Notes: generated from the letters alone by a model not told the origin. Positions 33,501-45,413 are shown, counted from the first letter of the stretch. The stretch is 49,177 nucleotides of DNA from Byssochlamys sp. IMV 00236 (GCA_001931875.2 MSJH02000063.1:1-49177), one strand, 5' to 3'. Numbers and translations: made by a program.

Positions 33501-36500
33501 TGTTTTCTTCATACTTGATACTATTCATCACACTACGAATCACTGGGTTCAATTTGGTGGGCAGAACACCGAGCTCGACCACAGCACCTGCAGTGCTTGC
33601 GTAAACGTGGATTTCGATTTTCTGTTTCAGTTCCTCAAAGTATCCCATAGATGCAACCACACGACGTTGACGTTCTTCCATCGACTTAAGTAAGGCGGCA
33701 CGGCCCTTGCCTTTGGGGACTTTAGTCAACAGCTGATCAAACATTTCGCTGATCACAGCGGATGCTGTCTCGACGGTAAAGAGAGGTCCCTGTTCTGGAA
33801 GTGCCTCACCAGGCACAAGGGTAGGTAAAGTAGGAATTTGGTCCAGAGGTACTTTGGCTTCCGAGTGAAATGCGTTTAATAGGTTTTGGCATTCAGCACG
33901 AATACGTTTCAGGACATGGACAAGCTCGAAATAGAAGTTTGTAGCTTGCTGCTGAGCATTTTCGAGATTAGCAATCATAGATTGAGATAAAGTCTTGGGG
34001 AAATTGTGCGTATTGGCAAGAATAGCTTCTGGAGGTGCGTGGATAATATCGTCCGCATTGTATCTTGTCTTTAAGACAGCCTTGGCCCATTCCTCAACAG
34101 CCATAGCACCCAATTGACGTTTTAAAGCCCATTGCGAACTAAGAAGATTCAAAAGTACCTCCTGATAAGACAGCTCCATGGAATCATCAGGCCAGGTGCT
34201 CATAGCCATGCCAAGCGCACTGGTACACGCAATACGACAGCGCATGACCTGGTCCATCGTAACAAGAGAAAAGTCTTGAGCAATCATACCTGCGTCCAAG
34301 TTATGGCTTTCTTCTAACAGATTGCCACGTACAGCATCTTCTGGAATACCCTTGTTTACTGTCTTTTTTGATTTCTTTGTCGCCCCTTTATCCATCAGGG
34401 CGCTTCCACCACCCAGACCGAACGCTCCTGGGGGTTTGTAAAAATAAGTGGCTGTATCTAGTGGTTGGCCGATCGGCGTCATAGTAATTTCAAACCAACT
34501 TCCAAGCCAGTTTTGTGTTCCTTGCAAAACAAGTTGATTCTCGACTTTGCCGTCAATGGTTAAAGAACTCCAGACTTGAAGTGATTTTTCTAAAATGTCG
34601 GGTTTTTCTTCTACAATCATATTTTGAAATACCAAACGATAAACACGTTCGTCGATCCACTCTGAGGCTGTGCCGCATTCTAAAAAGGTCAGTAGGGTGT
34701 TCAAGACAGCCATGCGCACACCTGAGATGGTGTGTCGAAAGAAAGGATGCAATCTGGGCACAAGATCACTTAAGCTAAAGTTCTCACGTACAATATCCAT
34801 TACGCCTAACTGTTCAAACATCTTGGCAATCAAATCCATGACAGCGCCAGTTGAAGCTGTTAGGTCATCCTTGAGATCGATCAAACAGTCCCATAATGTT
34901 AAGATGACATCGCGGATTCTTTCCTTGGAACTAAGGCGTACAAATTCAGAGGTGATGGGTAAAAGTGTTGCAGCACTCACTGCACGAACGTCGTCGTCAT
35001 GATCTCGTAAGCCTAAGATGATAGCCCCTGTTGTGCCTTCAACAAGCATCTCCACTAGATCCTTTCGAACCGCAACTGTGTACTTGAGGCCAAGCAATCC
35101 TGCATGTCTAACCTCCCAGATTGATTTGCCAGCAAAGGCTGGGTCTTGCTGATTGATGAGTTTTAATAGATTATCATGTACTTTTCCAACTGCTTCTGGT
35201 GTCATGTACTGCAAGACAACGCCCAATGTTTGCGAGCATGTTTCACGAACAGGACATACAACTTGATCAGAGACAAAGTCTGCAAATCTGTCGAGGGCAA
35301 ATACACATAATAATCTGATGGCACAATCTTCTAACCATGCATTATGTAGTTCCTTGTTCTTTTCTTTATAACCCACTACACACATGTGGCCATGTCAGGA
35401 CACTTTCTTTTTTCATATCATGTCAACGTTACCTTTTTTGCCAGCACCGGCACCATGTGCCTTAAGAATGCTACGCAATCCAATACCAGCGCCGTGACGA
35501 ATTTCCCAAGCAGGATCAAAGAGATCTAAACACAAGTGCTCACAAATCATTTTAAATGGCCAATCATGCTGAGGTTCATCTGCTGCATTGTCTGCTGGGT
35601 TTGACTTCTTTGCCTCTACAACAAACTTGTTTGACTGTGGTTGAGCGGTAATGTCAAATTCTTCTTTTTCTATTTTAACTGGTTTTGGTACAGGATGATC
35701 TGACTTATTTTTCACGTCCATGATACGTACTCTATAAATAACGATTAATCACACTTGGACATTCTGTGCACACACATATATCATGGGTATACATTTACTT
35801 TTCGGCTTTGTTTTTCATTTTAGATTCTGACTTTAGTTTACGTTTCAGCATATTTCGTTCTCTGGCAGATAAGCCCGCCATATTGATCTCTGCTATAGCA
35901 GGTGTAGGTGGCATTGAATTAGTTGTTGTTGTTGTTGCTGTTGTTGTAGCAGGCGAAGTAGATGTAGTAGAAGTGGAAGGGGATGGAACAGGTGTGTGTT
36001 TTTCTTTTTTGGAGCGTGTGTCCAAATCGGCATCCTCTAGAAGATCGACTATGATAAAGCATGGGGTTATAATGGTTATCTAATACATTACATATTGACT
36101 TTTTTACCATCCATAAACTGACTTGCTAAACCTAGTCGTTCTTTTAGATTACGTCGTTGGATCTCTAGTCGTTCTTGTGGTGTCATGTCTGAAAAATCAA
36201 TATCGTACTCTTTTCCAGCTGAGCCAAGTAAGAGTTTTCCATGTTGAAGAACAGATGCTAAATCGAATTCACTAAAACGTAACTTGTGCTGTTCCTCATT
36301 GTTGTCTATTTTTATGGCAATTTCATCTTCATCCGAAGGATCCCACGCCGGTACGTTGGCAGCAATAGCTTCTAGTGCTTGACCAGCAGCTAAACGTGTA
36401 TCCCATGCTTTACTCCTCAAGTGAACAGCGACCTATGGTAAAGTCAACTTTTCTGTATGATATGACCATCGTTTTTTATTTTTACTCTTGATAATAAGTT

Positions 36501-36671
36501 ATATAGTTCACCAGGATGCTGCTTTTGAATTTCACCCAACTGTTGAGCTGCTGTACGTCTGACAGCTGTTGTTGAGCCTGTATCTAATAAAAGGACGAGT
36601 CGATCGAGCCTAAAGACGCATAAGAAAAAGAAAAAGAGAGCTGTATTTAATTTATGTTACCTTGTTGTCAT
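30594..36671 (-). CDS. MOT1: Mot1/BTAF1, TBP-associated SNF2 ATPase
   Basis: Nuclear Swi2/Snf2 ATPase that removes TATA-binding protein from DNA. Nine exons on the minus strand: 36671-36661, 36609-36486, 36432-36108, 36048-35799, 35731-35433, 35375-32433, 32373-32151, 32102-31895 and 31841-30594. This gives 1876 aa against 1867 in yeast. The N-terminal half is HEAT repeats that grip TBP, starting RLDRLVLLLDTG. A Thr/Ser/Pro-rich linker (coded by a GTT/GTA-type repeat at about 35900-35980) interrupts it. ATPase motifs are DMGLGKT (about 1318), ILDEGH (about 1426-1431), LSGTPIQ, then YLRLDGSVDSNKR, THVGGLGLNLTGAD and DRAHRIGQ in the C-terminal lobe. The first exon codes only three full codons and two bases, a microexon inferred from the ATG and a GTAACA donor. 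Confidence 0.95.
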
Positions 36672-37067
36672 CTGTGGCTTTTTAAATGCACCCCCTTTTC
36701 TATGTGTTTTTAATACATAGAAAGGGAAAAAGTGCAATTTTTATACTTTTTGAAATTTCCAAACCGGAAAAAAAAGACGTCACTATCCAATCATTTTAAG
36801 ACAAAAGGAACTGTTATGCAATCATCATTCTTTTATTGTTTTTGCAGTGCGCAAAGGTGTGTTTATGGGGTAAAGAATATGTAAAATATGCGAGAAATGT
36901 CACTAGCCATAAGTAATAATAATATACACAAAGGAGGGTATTTTATTTCCATATTTACAAAAGGCATATTTGGCTCTATAATAATTCTATAATAATGGTT
37001 GTATGTGTTTGTATGTGGACGTGATGTGAGTGTGTGGGTGTATCATTTACATATCCTGATATTGGTA
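36672..37067. other. Intergenic, upstream of MOT1
   Basis: MOT1 5' flank. Contains CCCCCTTTTCTATG near 36691 and an A-rich tract near 36765. No gene recognised. Confidence 0.4.
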
Positions 37068-37208
37068 TCAGGATCTAATAACATAAGGGCAGGAATCATC
37101 ATGAGTGAATTGAGAGATATCGATACCACAGCCAGGACAGAAATCTGATTCAGAACAGCCTTGATTAACAAGTATTGATACATAAGTGATAATTTTGTAT
37201 CCGTTCAT
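37068..37208 (-). CDS. Tiny Cys-containing protein candidate (46 aa)
   Basis: A 46-codon ATG-started frame reading MNGYKIITYVSILVNQ at the start and CSESDFCPGCGIDI in the middle, with a further Cys in DDSCPYVIRS. The Cys spacing (C18, C24, C27, C40) could bind one metal ion. A TATAAATA lies 84 bp upstream on the same strand, followed by a CT-rich leader. No family recognised. It may also be the terminal part of a spliced gene. Confidence 0.4.
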   Translation of the reverse strand: MNGYKIITYVSILVNQGCSESDFCPGCGIDISQFTHDDSCPYVIRS

Positions 37209-37291
37209 ATTTTTCTTGTCGTTAAAATTTTTTGTGAAATGTAAAGAAAAAAAGAAAAAGAAAACTTGCTTTTCAGGAACTCCTCCCTCTT

Positions 37292-37299
37292 ATTTATAG
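37292..37299 (-). promoter_or_regulatory. TATA box upstream of the 46-aa ORF
   Basis: TATAAATA on the minus strand, 84 bp before ATG 37208, followed by GAGGGAGGAG and a CT/T-rich stretch. This is the main reason to take the small ORF seriously. Confidence 0.4.
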
Positions 37300-37769
37300 A
37301 GTAGAAGCTGCGCGTTTCGGAGGTTAGTAAAAAGTTTAAATTACACTGAACGGAAACTCATTCTTCACCAGGATACTAAAATAACTAAATATTACCTAAT
37401 TGGTTGTCATTTATAAAAGGTAATTTGTGACAATAAATAACTCATTTTCACAAGCGACGGATAAACGTGGCAACATGTTGGTGTGACCATGGCTGCTAAG
37501 CAACACTCAGACGGCTAAATATACTTTGTAGTAGCTAAAACAACCATTTATCGGAAATAGATTTTTACGTTATTTGCAATGTAGTAACGTGGTGTTGAAG
37601 ATGAGCGGTAACATGATTGAAACTCATTACCAAAACTCTGTAATTAATCCAATAACAGAGCAATAAGAGGAAAAAAAGGACATCTGATCTGTAAACAAGC
37701 CACATCTATGACTTGATCACGTTCTGGCTTGTTCCTTTCTCTCCCCTCGTCTTCCCGTTATTCAAAACA
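37300..37769. other. Intergenic, 5' flank of the GAR transformylase gene
   Basis: No coding feature found. It contains the shared upstream region of two divergent genes. Confidence 0.4.
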
Positions 37770-38384
37770 ATGACCGATCTTCCTACTATCGTTGTTCTCA
37801 TATCCGGTTCAGGCACTAACCTTCAAGCTCTTATTGATGCCACTCAAGAAGGCAAACTTAAAGCAAAAATTATTAATGTCATCTCTAACCGAAAGAACGC
37901 ATTTGGTCTTGAACGTGCCAAGAAGGCTGGTATACCCACACAAACGTTTTCACTCAAACAATTTAAGGACGCAGGCAAGACACGCGTCGACTTTGATATT
38001 CACGTTGCAAAAGCCATTCAGGAATGTAAGCCAGACCTTGTGGTCTTGGCTGGTTGGATGCATATTTTGTCACCTGAGTTTTTATCCTTCTTTAACGACA
38101 ATGTCATCAACTTACATCCTGCTTTACCTGGCCAATTCGACGGTGCTCACGCCATTGAACGAGCTTACGAGGCTTACAAGAAGGGAGAGATTACACACAC
38201 AGGCATCATGGTTCATAAAGTGATTGCAGATGTTGACAAAGGACAAGTCATCCTTCAACAGGTTGTTCCCATCTATCCAACTGACTCTCTTGAAGATCTC
38301 GAGAATCGTATTCATATCGCTGAACACAAGCTTATTGTCGAAGGCGCTCAAAAGTTTTTAAACGAATTAAAAAATAATGTGTAA
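37770..38384 (+). CDS. ADE8: Phosphoribosylglycinamide formyltransferase
   Basis: GAR transformylase (PurN type), the third step of de novo purine synthesis, transferring formyl from 10-formyl-THF to GAR in the cytosol. 204 aa, single exon, from the first ATG after a CT-rich leader. Motifs: ISGSGTNLQAL (phosphate-binding loop, about 11-21), LAGWMHILSPEF, NLHPALPGQFDGAHA (catalytic Asn114 and His116) and VIADVDKGQVI with the catalytic Asp at 154 or 156. The length matches monofunctional fungal enzymes such as yeast Ade8 (214 aa). It converges on pyruvate decarboxylase. Confidence 0.95.
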   Translation: MTDLPTIVVLISGSGTNLQALIDATQEGKLKAKIINVISNRKNAFGLERAKKAGIPTQTFSLKQFKDAGKTRVDFDIHVAKAIQECKPDLVVLAGWMHILSPEFLSFFNDNVINLHPALPGQFDGAHAIERAYEAYKKGEITHTGIMVHKVIADVDKGQVILQQVVPIYPTDSLEDLENRIHIAEHKLIVEGAQKFLNELKNNV

Positions 38385-38801
38385 ATATGCTTTTTATTGT
38401 AAAAGATCATCACTCTTTGCCTTTTCTTCTTTTTATGATTCCAACCACTACATTTCTTGTGAATATTAACGCGTTTATTGATGTCAGAGGGATATCTTTG
38501 GACATTATTTATTCAACAAAATAAGTAATGTTGGCTGCACGATAAATGATGTAATACAAATAACTGCATCTAAAGTCAATTAATGAGCTGTAATAAAGGC
38601 TATTATTAGTGTGCAGTAACTTAATTAGATAAAGAATAAGCCTTTGGAGTTTATCTATTCCTTTGCAAGGGGTCATTGATTGATAAATACTGAATTTATG
38701 ACAAATGTATACAAAATTTATTTTAAAGAGTATATGAGGCATGATGAATAAATGTAATGATGTATATGAACATGTTACTAGAATATATACTAGAATCCTT
38801 T
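38385..38801. other. Intergenic between convergent stops
   Basis: 417 bp of AT-rich sequence between ADE8 and PDC stops. A 77-codon minus-strand frame (38742-38509) has no coding character that I trust. Confidence 0.45.
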
Positions 38802-40540
38802 TTAACGGTTTTCAGAGTTAGCGACGAGGAGTTCGAGTTCACGAGGAGCATCAAATTGAGGCATGATGACTTCAAGGAAGTGGATCTTGTCAGGGTTGGC
38901 TTGAACTTGCTTCATAGCTTCTTCAAATTCATCACGAGTAGCAACCTTGCCTTCGAATCCAACCTTGGGACAACCCATCTTGCTGTTCTTTTCGAGATGA
39001 GCACCAAAGTAGTCGAGGGTTTTGCTGTATTCCCACATTTGGAAGTTGTTGTAAGCACGTTCGGGACCATGGATAAGCTTTTCAATCAAATAACCATCGT
39101 TATTCAAGAGGAAGATGACAGGTGTCAAACCATGACGAAGGAAAACACAGACTTCCTGACAGGTCAATTGGAAAGAGCCATCACCAACAAAGAGATACAC
39201 ACGGCGATTACGATCGGCAATGGCAGCACCAACAGCTGCACCAACGGAGAAACCAATGGAACCCCAAAGAATTTGAGTGATATAAGTGGTACCTACAGGA
39301 CCATCCATGTTTAAGGAAGCAAATTCAGCAGTACCTGTTTCAGCACAGACAATAGCGTTTTCATCCATAAATTCGGGAACCTTTTGCCAGAAGTAGTTGT
39401 GTGTGATTTCAGTGCCGGGCTGAATAGGCAGAGGCTTGTGACGAGGACCCAAATCGAAGACACGAGGTTGTTCGGGAAGAGTTTGGGTCAAGAGAGGAAT
39501 GAATTCCATCATAGAAACCTTTTGGTATTCAGCGCAAAAGACAATGGTGGCGAATGAGTGGAGGGTGATAGTCTTGGAGCGATCAAGTGCGTAGGAAAAG
39601 TTACCAGTGTTGAAGTCAGACTTGATGGAACCAATTTCGATGATCAAGTCGGCTTGTTTAATCTCTTCACCCACGGCTTCAAGTGTGACATTACCAGAAT
39701 AACAACCACGGAAGCATTGAAGTCTTTCGTCTACAGCACCTTTACCCATGGGAGCCACATAGGTAGGGAAACCAGAACGTTCGATGAATTCTTGGACTTG
39801 CTTTTGACAGCGGTGACGGAGAACACAACCATCGACAATAATAACAGGGAATTTAGCCTTGGAAATAGCGTCTGAGACTACTCTTAAGGCAATTTCTTGG
39901 ACTTGAGGGGGGTTCTTAGGAAGTTGGGTTTGAAGAGGAGGAAGAGAGCCAGGAATCTCTACTTCACAAAAGATAAGGTCGATAGGGATACCAATGTAAC
40001 CTGTTCGCTTAGAAAGAAGAGCTTGAGAAATAACACGGTCGATTTCGGAAATAGCAGTTTGTTTCTTCAAGTGGGCAGAAGCGCAAGCAATCATTGAAGA
40101 CATGTTGAAGAAGACATCAAAGTTACCATCACCAAGGGAGTGGTGAAGCATGGCACCGGCAGCTTGAGACTTGGTAGAAGGAGTACCAACAATATGAATC
40201 ACAGGAAGCATTTCGGCGTAAGAGCCAGCAACACCGTTGACAGCAGATAATTCGCCGACACCGAATGTGGTGACAAGAGCACCAGCGCCACGGATACGAG
40301 CATAACCATCAGCTGCATAAGAAGCGTTTAATTCGTTGGCATTGTTACCCCAAGTGAGTTCAGGATCATCTTCGATGAGATCGAGTAAAGGCTAAGGATA
40401 AAAAATCAATAAAGCCGAAATGCACAATAAACACAAGTTATACGTACCATGTTGAAGTCACCGGGAACCCCAAAGACGACATCGATGTTGATTTCCTTAA
40501 GACGGTTGAGAAGATGTTGACCGATTTTAATTGAAGGCAT
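38802..40540 (-). CDS. PDC: Pyruvate decarboxylase
   Basis: Thiamine-diphosphate enzyme that turns pyruvate into acetaldehyde and CO2, the entry to ethanol fermentation. Exons 40540-40448 and 40391-38802 give 560 aa, the same size as yeast Pdc1 (563). Active-site residues are present at the yeast positions: Asp28 in GVPGDFN, Glu51 in GNNANELNASYAADGY and His114-His115 in MLHHSLGDG. The ThDP/Mg motif is GDGSFQLT followed by NNDGYLIE, with the catalytic Glu. The C-terminus reads LELLVANSENR. Codon use is regular, as expected for a well-expressed gene. A TATA box lies 72 bp before the ATG. Confidence 0.96.
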
Positions 40541-40611
40541 TGTTTGTAAAGTTTTTAAAAATTGAAGAAAGAAAAAAGTATAATTCTCGATTGACGTAAA
40601 TTATCATGTTT

Positions 40612-40619
40612 CTTTTATA
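40612..40619 (-). promoter_or_regulatory. TATA box of pyruvate decarboxylase
   Basis: TATAAAAG on the minus strand, 72 bp upstream of ATG 40540. It fits a strongly expressed glycolytic-type gene. Confidence 0.5.
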
Positions 40620-40651
40620 GTCTTTTTTTTATGTCATATCTACACACATCA

Positions 40652-40801
40652 ATGCCTCATAGTGTGATACTACGACTGTGCCCGAAAACATCGGAATATG
40701 AAAATCATCAATGCGGTTATCTTTACTGCGATTTGGCTTGTCTAATAGAGTTAAAAATTTCTCATAGCAAACAGAGACATAGAGTCCTGGTTGATGCATG
40801 A
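40652..40801 (+). CDS. Small Cys/His ORF in the PDC upstream region (49 aa)
   Basis: ATG-started 49-codon frame, divergent from PDC. Cysteines are at 10, 21, 26 and 30 and histidines at 38 and 43, in the text CGYLYCDLACLIELKISHSK. The Cys/His order resembles MYND- or HIT-type zinc sites but is incomplete. It lies inside the likely PDC promoter, so it may be the remnant of a larger zinc-finger gene rather than a live one. No family assigned. Confidence 0.28.
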   Translation: MPHSVILRLCPKTSEYENHQCGYLYCDLACLIELKISHSKQRHRVLVDA

Positions 40802-41535
40802 CAAGGATTATATATCAACAGGGCTTTGATCATTAATTTATCTTTATTCAAAGGCATGTCTTTCTCTTTAATTTTCTTATTTCTATTTCTGTAACCAACA
40901 ATATCTTTCTGATCGCTACATTCATCTTTTGATTACTTATGGGCCATTCATTCTTAATGCATGCCAATGAAGTATTTAATTCGAGTCTTTTTCTAGTTTC
41001 TTACATGTAAGATAGGACAGACGTAATCAGCATGACATGTACGACCTTAACCACATTTTAATTCACACCATGATACTTTCTCCTATACGTACCCAAACGT
41101 TCTCATAGCCTCTTTAACGCGATTACCATTGCTTACTGCGATATTGGATGGGTCTTGGCTGAGAAAGATATATAACTGATAACCGATAACACGAGACAAT
41201 GTTTTAATGGCTGATTGTTATCGGAACCCTAAACCAAGTTGCTTGAACTTCAAAAGGGAAACATAAAATGGGCCTATAGTGGAAATTGAATTTCAGCCAA
41301 TCAAATCTCTATAGCATCCATTCTCTAATCTGATCCGTTGAATTCCTGTTTCTTCTCTTCATTTGCTGCGAAAGTGCAGAAATGAACTACGCATAATAAC
41401 ACAGAAAAAAGAATTATTTATCTCCATGACAACAATAATAGTAGAATAAGCAAGAACTATGTCAAATAAAGTGTTTCAAAGCAAGTGCTACCTTCTTTAT
41501 TGAGAGTAGCAAAAGTGGGGTGATTTTTAGGCAAG
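40802..41535. other. Intergenic, no gene supported
   Basis: AT-rich. One short coding-like piece around 41100-41170 (RSHSLFNAITIAYCDIGW), too short to call. Confidence 0.4.
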
Positions 41536-41763
41536 ATGATTTTCACTCGTATTTCACTTGTTATTTTATTATTACTCCTGGTAGATCATAGAGATATCCG
41601 CTGCGATTATATTAACCGAGAGAGAGGGGGAGCTTTTAATAAAGATGAATTTTGTTTTCCTATATCGAGATCGTATCATATACATGGACCGGAACCCACT
41701 TCTTGCTCACCCGAAACATTGAATAACGTAAAATGCCATTTGTTATGTTTTCTTTTAAGTTGA
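41536..41763 (+). CDS. Weak small ORF with signal-like N-terminus
   Basis: 75 codons from ATG, starting MIFTRISLVILLLLLVDHRD, which looks like a signal peptide or membrane anchor. The remainder has four Cys and no known domain. Its 3' part overlaps a coding-like frame on the opposite strand, and at most one of the two can be real. Confidence 0.15.
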   Translation: MIFTRISLVILLLLLVDHRDIRCDYINRERGGAFNKDEFCFPISRSYHIHGPEPTSCSPETLNNVKCHLLCFLLS

Positions 41764-42030
41764 CTATGACAAGCTCTATATTAGGATGTGTCCGACAATC
41801 AGGAGTATTTACGGCTGAAAAATCACTTGCTACCATTGTCACTTCTGCAATACCATAAAGGATAAAAGAGTAGCCGTCGAATGTCTTTTTTTTATCTATC
41901 ACGAAATCAAGGTACCTGCACCACCAGATATGTCTGTCGATTAGCCTTATTCTATGAATGTACACGACTTGTCTCTTTGAATTCAAGAACAAAAGGAATA
42001 ACCCATGTGGCTATAACAGATTATTGAACA
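41660..42030 (-). pseudogene. Coding-like relic, minus strand
   Basis: A frame of over 110 codons without an ATG, containing VVYIHRIRLIDRHIWWCR, FDGYSFILYGIAEVTMVASD and NIELVIVNLKENITNG. A GTACCT donor near 41918 and a TTGCAG acceptor near 41853 could frame an intron. Residue composition is protein-like, but I recognise no family. There is no start codon, so it is probably a fragment. Confidence 0.3.
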
Positions 42031-43550
42031 ACATTATCCTCTGGGCACAGAAGCTTCAATAGGGCACTTTATATTTTTTATGAAAAAAGAGAGCCATCGT
42101 TTATGTTTTCATAAAAATAAATCACCATCCCAGTTGGTAGCAATCTGTTTCCGTTTTCATTGTTATTGAACTTACCTTATCTAAGCAAATATCAAGGCAT
42201 GATGTTTGATTATTCTTTTATATTTATTGCAACCATCAAAGATACAATATTATAAGTTTTATTTTTAATATAAAGCACTTGGTTTATGAACCTGTTCAAT
42301 CGATGGCTTTTGCACACAAACTATTTTTAACTTGACAACGTTTCTAGGAAGGTCATTTCTCCATGCTGTCTCACAACTTGAACTTCCTTAAACAGAAAAA
42401 ATGTCAACTAATTTAGGACGTAGAGCTTACGAATATAGTAGCTGTTGGCTGTTTTCTATTCTAAGAACAAGACTTATTCTACTCATTTTCAAGTGCGAAT
42501 GTATTGTACATGAAATATGTGACTTATACGAAAAGACAGACAGCTTGTGTACTTCTTTATATGAGTCTCTGTTGTATGTTTATTCTTTATAGATTTTTCT
42601 TTTAAAATGATGTCACAAGAACTAGAAAAAGCAAAGGTTATTTTCACCAACATTACATAAAGCCGTCTCTAATAGTGAGAGAATCGCATATACTACTCTT
42701 TATTCAGAAAATTTACTGCACATGACAGTTTTTCACTCAGTGTGTTCAAGTGGTTGTGTGTACTGCAAGTAACAACCATTTCTTCATCTGTTCGCCGTAT
42801 AGTAGCCTACTACTTTCGGGACCACTCTTACAAGCTTTAGTAGGATACAATTATGATACCAAAGAAAGTAGGTGACTTGGGCACACTTACAGGATTCTAT
42901 AGCATTCAGCAAACCTTCTTCACAATAAACGTGCCTTGATCGATAAACCTTTCCATAGCATTTCTACTTTTATATCAAATAATATATCAGGTTCATAATA
43001 CTGATTTATTGTATTTGACAGCGCTTATTTAAAGATCAAACTCTTTTACCACGGACCTCCTTCTTTGTTAATAAAGGGCTAAAAAGAAACCCATTGGAAT
43101 CCACCTGTATTCATAAACTGCATGGCAAATACTACTACACTCCCTCAATATCTGCTGAAATGTGCTTATGTAAGTGAAAAGAGGAGAATTTGACTTACTC
43201 TAATCGCTATTTCTCTTTCTCATATGGTCAGTGATTATTTCGAGTCTTCTTATATGCTTCCAATTTACTCTATTACTTCCTTTTTCCTTGAGAACCACAT
43301 TCATATCATAAACAACTGCAACATAAAACGAAATATAAGCTCAATAAGAATGTTACAAGCAATTGTGAACAACAAAAGGTCAATCGCCACTCTCCCTCTT
43401 TTTATTCTTCATCGCCTGTTTAAAAGCATTTGTAGATGCCTACTTGTTATTTAACAAAGAAAGCTTGTATATTAACTGACAGCAAAACTAGAATAAAAGC
43501 CTATAACTACGTTAGAGGAGGTATTAAAAAAGTAACAACAGAAGTAATGT
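42031..43550. other. Gene-poor stretch with only weak short frames
   Basis: Two ATG-started frames, 42401-42592 (63 aa) and 43224-43454 (76 aa), have no recognisable motif and skewed, hydrophobic composition. I do not support either as a gene. Confidence 0.4.
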
Positions 43551-45060
43551 TAGCATTCCTTTAGAGAGAGAATTCCCTAACGATTAATCCTCGACACACC
43601 GATTACCTAAAGACGAGGAGGAGTAGATGAGACTTACAGACGTAATCCTATTTGATATATCATCACTCTTACTTTAATTTACTAGATCATTTCCATAGAA
43701 ACATGTTAGCTATAAAGAGCTACTCGAAAGGTAAAACCAGAGACATAATAAAAAAGTCAATAGAAGCCAATATCCTTATTTAAAAACTTCTTACATCAAT
43801 CGAGATGGTATGCCCAAGCAGTTTACGTTTAGTATTTGAAACGTCGTTAAAAGGCTTCTTTACTTAGATAATTCGTTTGAGTTTGCCTATATGCGATTAC
43901 TTATTCTGACACTCCGCCAAGACGAATGACCAGCAGCTGTCAAAGAGCTGTTGTGTGTCACCAAGCCAGAGGACTTTGTGCAACTCTTGGAGTCTGACAC
44001 AGAGGCAAGGGCCTAGAAGATCATCTTTTTATTATAAACAATGCATGTGCAGATACTAGAACAAAAATTAATACCTTTTATAAATCAGTAAGTATTGAAA
44101 CATAGATATAAGGAAAAGAGATCTTATTTCTTTATAAAAAAGAAGTTCATACCATTTGCAACGTTCGAGGTCAAAATCCGCTCATCGGTAGAGAACTGGA
44201 AAGGCTATTAAGAGAAGTCGGAAATACAAGAATAATAGAGAAAAAGTTTGGGCATGCAGATATAAGTAAGGGATAAAAAGCTGTAGTTTCTAGATACTAA
44301 AGCAAATAAAAGCAGCATGCACAAGTACTGGCTTAGAAACTGGGTCGAAGCTGTGTCAAGAGTTCTCTTCCGGCATCTTTTGGAATAGTAGGGCTCAAAA
44401 GAGTGACAGGCATTCATAAATAAATTTAAGAAATGAATGATTACTACTTGTGGTTATTCTGCCTTTTATGCGGTCGTTACTCAAAAGGTTGCTTCTTGAT
44501 AGTTATGGACGGATAAGTGAACTTTAAATAAATATACTTTGACCATGTCTGCTGCTAGCAACATATCTTTTGTGATTTATACTTTGCTTGCATCAAGTAA
44601 AGAATAATTAAGGATTAGGGATGTTATGTTCGTCTGAGGTATAGAGCGACCAACAGACACGCAGGACTTAATCAGTTTACCTACGAGGAGAAAAATGCAT
44701 GCTAGTATATCCGTTTGCAGCAACATTTTGCTTTGTTCATATCAGAATAACAGAGCAGTTATCGGATGCTCTAATCAATGGGTTTAATCAAGTATGTAAA
44801 ATGAAATACTGAACTAATCCATAAAGAATCAGCTTTTTTTTTTTAATAAAAAGTTAATATATCGGTAAGCACTTGATTAACATATAACGGATTACTGCTG
44901 ATCATTTCCTGCATTAGCCATGACAAGAAGCATCTTTAAATAATACAGATGTTGACAAGGACACGGCATTGTTGTCAAAGAGAGAATCTCATAGGTTCAG
45001 TCATCAACTTATTGACTACCTAAAGATGAAGAAGAACAGCAAAGATTGGCAAGAAAGTAA
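43551..45060 (+). pseudogene. Eroded coding zone, several protein-like blocks
   Basis: Separate plus-strand blocks look like decayed exons. One is about 43851-44034 (LLYLDNSFEFAYMRLLILTL, a TGA, then AAVKELLCVTKPEDFVQLL). Another is about 44296-44419 (AACTSTGLETGSKLCQEF, GIFWNSRAQKSDRHS). The third is about 44949-45100 (DTALLSKRESHRFSHQLIDY). The third block and a stretch at 43551-43630 appear to be diverged copies of each other, sharing a stretch like ACCTAAAGAcGAgGAgGA. No family recognised. Confidence 0.3.
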
Positions 45061-45413
45061 TCAGAGGAAACACTACTTTGCACAACTTTTAAACAATTAG
45101 CAGCACCTTGCTTTCAAAGAGTTGTCTGAAGGGCATATTTGAAGTTATGCTTTGTACGCAAATAACACTACTTTGTACTGGAATTAGACCATGAAGTACG
45201 CCGGAAAATAGTCGGAAAATATGCAAGTAACACAAATTTTTACCGGAAATTAACCGCACGCTGAGCCTTTTTTTACCATTTGTTCGAATCGGGTCTCGGA
45301 CCACAATCATATGAGCTTACTTTCCCCTTTTTCTCTCTCTCTTTCTCTCCTGATATTCATTTTTACAATACAATAAAACCCTTTTTAAAAGAGTCAGGTA
45401 TGGACATGCCTTG
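45061..45413. other. Intergenic
   Basis: Contains repeated CGGAAAAT/CGGAAATT motifs at 45200-45250 and a CT-rich run near 45330-45350. No gene. Confidence 0.35.

Noticed and set aside
35900..35980. GTT/GTA trinucleotide-like repeat as a microsatellite feature
   Set aside because: It is coding sequence for the Thr/Ser linker of Mot1, so it is described there.
38757..39314. 185-codon plus-strand frame
   Set aside because: Antisense of pyruvate decarboxylase, whose active-site residues fix the true strand.
45275..45300. TTCGAATC, resembling a tRNA B-box
   Set aside because: No matching A-box, acceptor stem or anticodon arm can be folded around it. No tRNA was found anywhere in the window.
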